This document shows, piece by piece, positions 61,992 through 64,000 of a stretch of 64,000 nucleotides of DNA; within the stretch, counting starts at the first letter, position 1, and every line of letters begins with the position of its first letter. The stretch is taken from contig NC_083568.1 in NCBI RefSeq assembly GCF_019925205.1, forward strand, positions 10,166,393 to 10,230,392, read 5' to 3'. Under the pieces are notes generated by a model, which saw only the letters and a list, made by a program, of their open reading frames with translations, searched no databases and had not been told where the DNA came from. This stretch comes from Metopolophium dirhodum. Lineage: Eukaryota > Arthropoda > Insecta > Hemiptera > Aphididae. Both the position numbers and the translations under genes were made by a program.

Positions 61992-62196
61992 CCATTCAGA
62001 AACTGATGAAGATGATGTATGTAAATCTATGAAGTTGAATTACCAGAGGTAAATATTATATATTTTAATTATAACCAACTTAATTAATCATGTATACCTA
62101 TATATTTTTAGTTTGGGTGAAAATATAATATTTGATTTTTCGCCTACTAGCACAGTATCGACTAAGGTTGCCAAAGTTCTGTTTCAGAAAAATTAG
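61992..62196 (+). CDS. Two candidate terminal exons of an unrecognised gene
   Basis: A TTTTTTTATAG acceptor precedes 61992-62048, which ends AG|GTAAAT. A second T-rich acceptor (TATATTTTTAG) precedes 62112-62196, ending TAG. Joined in phase they read HSETDEDDVCKSMKLNYQ then SLGENIIFDFSPTSTVSTKV and VLFQKN. In each exon this is the only open frame that connects. The acidic, then serine/threonine-rich sequence matches no family I recognise. The upstream exon must end in phase 2 and was not found. The stop TAG (62194-62196) directly abuts the stop of the minus-strand gene (62197-62199); one of the two may be spurious. Confidence 0.35.
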
Positions 62197-62724
62197 TTAG
62201 GGGACTCCGTCCGGCCCCTGCGTCCCACGCCCAAGTCGAGCTCTGGCCCTTGAACAATTATTATAGTTATTATTAATTATTGTTATATTCATTTCTGAAT
62301 TATCGCCTTTAATTAATGTCGAACCATTTCCATTAATTGAATTTTCAGGCGGAAGTGGACCCTTAGAGAAAACATTTTGAGCTGCGCTATAAAAAGTACC
62401 AAAGCCTTCTTTCATAGCCAATGAGTAATTTTTTTCCTGTAAAGAAACGTTTGAATCTTTTAAATGATCTTCTGCCTCTACTATTTTTTGTAACAGGCTC
62501 TGAATATCCCGATATATTGATTTGTATACTACGTTTTCTTGTAGATTCTTGGGTTGCTCTGGAAAAAAAAACATTTTAAACTATAAATTTATCATGAATT
62601 CTAATGTTTTATTTACCTCTTTTTTTCTAAATATATTTAAAGACTTTCCGTCCGTCAATAAAATTAGCATTGCGATTATACTGCAGATTTTCAGCATTTT
62701 CTGTATGATAAGTGTATGGAACAT
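62197..62724 (-). CDS. Putative small secreted protein, two exons
   Basis: Exon 1 (62724-62617) begins ATG, with a second in-frame ATG at 62697. It encodes a hydrophobic signal peptide (MLKICSIIAMLILL-TDGKS) and ends GAG|GTAAAT in phase 0. Exon 2 (62556-62197) follows a poly-T tract and tandem AG acceptors; the second AG keeps the frame. The mature part has a predicted helical region (ENVVYKSIYRDIQSLLQKIV), then KEGFGTFYSAAQNVFSKGPL, then an Asn-rich stretch (MNITIINNNYNN). The last 17 residues, RARARLGRGTQGPDGVP, come from a GC-rich block resembling a transposon end. About 155 residues in total, no known domain. Size, signal peptide and a gene context without conservation fit an aphid salivary or haemolymph protein, but that is inference. 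Confidence 0.5.
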
Positions 62725-64000
62725 TCTTGTTTGAACAATGTCGGAACAATCTTCGTCAATCTACAATGAATTCAAAAACAATATTATTTCTAGCTATAAA
62801 TTATTCGAAAAACAAAATATTTACGTACAGTTATGTATATATGTGGACAGCTATTATTCATAATACTTATTAATGACAAATAATCAATGACATGAATCGA
62901 AAAATAATAATATAAACAATATTATAATGCCTGACTACGTCGTGATTTGTATTATTCTAATAAATGATCATGGAGTGTTTTTCTGTTTTTAGTCAGAAAA
63001 ATTAAAGGGACTCTATACCGACCGTTTTTTTTCGACAAAAACATACCAATCTTTTGTCCATCGTACCCGATGTACCTAATAGTGCGATAAGACATTAAAA
63101 AACTGATTTGAATTCATTATTATGTTTTCGTGAGATCGGTCACGCCACTTTTTCAAATTTTGGCCCCTAATTTTGATGTGAAACGGGAGTGAGGACGACT
63201 GTGGCGTAGCGAGTAGCATCCGTAAATACGCGGCCGGGGCTATACAGTATACACAGCGTAGCGTATTCCATCGCGTTTCTGACGCCAGTGGCGCCGAAGT
63301 ACAAAATTAAATGTATGGTAAGGATCTCCGAACGCTCTAGTATAAGCCGCCCGGCCAACAACTGAGGATGCGACGTCTAAAGAGAACTTCATGAGGTGAT
63401 CTTAATGGATTTGGTCCTCTCAATAAAAAAATAATGCATTTTTACCGCGAAAATGAAAGATTTGCAACTAGAAATTGTTTGGATGGTGTCTTATTGAAGT
63501 CAGTGAACAAAAAAGTTCGGAGGTGTGGGACTTCGTGTACCGAATGCGACCTATGCCGTCGCGTATATACGCAATAATAACACTCCGACAATAATATATC
63601 GAGTTCGAATTGGTTTATACAAATTGATACGATATTCGGGAGGTGTGTTATTATAAACCGTGTGAGATTACACGCTCCTGGACTATCTGCAGTATACATA
63701 TATTATATATGTACATATACGTTCAGTATAATTCTGTTATATACAGTGTATAGCATTAAACCAATCGGATGTACATACAAATGCAGGTACGTGATCGCCG
63801 GCAGGCAGTGCCGCCGTTTGGTTTTCTTTCCAATTAAATAACGTCGCGTGCGTTTGATTTATAATTTAATTTGAAACTAATTAAACGAAAAACGGTCTCA
63901 CCGCAAACGCCCTTTTCGTCGACCCTCCACCGCCGTCGCCACCGCATATTAACCATCGCGTCCATTCCACTAAAATCATAATATCATATTATTATGTTTT
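62725..64000. other. AT-rich DNA with a GC-richer block, no gene recognised
   Basis: 63130-63420 is GC-richer, with GGCCCCTAATTTTGATGTG at one side and TTTGGTCCTCTCAATAAAAAA at the other. This looks like a retroposed or SINE-like unit, but no Pol III boxes or duplication were found. The right edge (63895-63945) has a CCTCCACCGCCGTCGCCACC patch. Confidence 0.45.

Noticed and set aside
1..64000. CRISPR array, prophage, operon or bacterial insertion sequence
   Set aside because: No regularly spaced repeats, Shine-Dalgarno-led gene strings or prokaryotic gene families were seen.

Overview
The window looks like a gene-poor stretch of an insect nuclear genome, most likely an aphid (Hemiptera: Aphididae). 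The background is very AT-rich and carries hundreds of short TAGGTAC / ATAATATTAT-like strings, microsatellites and short CpG-rich islands. Every recognisable coding piece is eukaryotic: GT..AG introns, poly(A)-tailed retrocopies, and PIF/Harbinger, hAT, Helentron, R1-like and RTE-like elements. The species assignment is inference; nothing bacterial, phage or CRISPR-like was seen.

Layout. 1-150 is the decayed end of an RTE-like LINE. 151-21.6 kb is almost entirely non-coding: AT-rich DNA, a (CA)22 tract, CCG/AAT/GCA microsatellites, a foldback element at 10.8 kb and repeat fragments. 21.65-22.1 kb is a LINE ORF1-only retrocopy with a 12-bp target-site duplication (TSD), followed by a possible first exon of a ZMYM1-like hAT transposase. 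25.56-27.42 kb is a hAT relic with a perfect 8-bp TSD. 31.8-32.4 kb is a large inverted repeat; 34.3-35.2 kb is a GC-rich, frameshifted R1-like LINE fragment; 35.9 and 52.2 kb hold two nearly identical tRNA-derived SINEs, each with its own TSD. 37.57-38.3 kb and 41.2-41.5 kb are hAT-type MITEs with 8-bp TSDs. 38.86-40.32 kb on the minus strand holds a possible spliced gene: a signal-peptide exon followed in phase by an exon resembling the C-terminal end of penicillin acylases. 43.4 kb is a short Helentron-like element.

The right-hand 9 kb is the richest part. A Helentron 3' end at 55.17 kb lies directly downstream of a minus-strand OTU cysteine-protease gene interrupted by one in-frame TGA. 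At 56,763-61,355 there is a structurally complete PIF/Harbinger transposon with 32-bp perfect terminal inverted repeats, an intact two-exon DDE transposase (410 codons when spliced) and a truncated MADF/Myb-like partner gene. Just outside it, 62.2-62.7 kb encodes a small two-exon protein with a predicted signal peptide, convergent with a candidate exon pair whose stop codon touches its own.

The genes do not form a pathway. The window is a layered record of transposition, with two candidate secreted-protein genes as the only non-transposon coding signals. Exon models are read by eye from splice sites and phase; no search or expression data were available.
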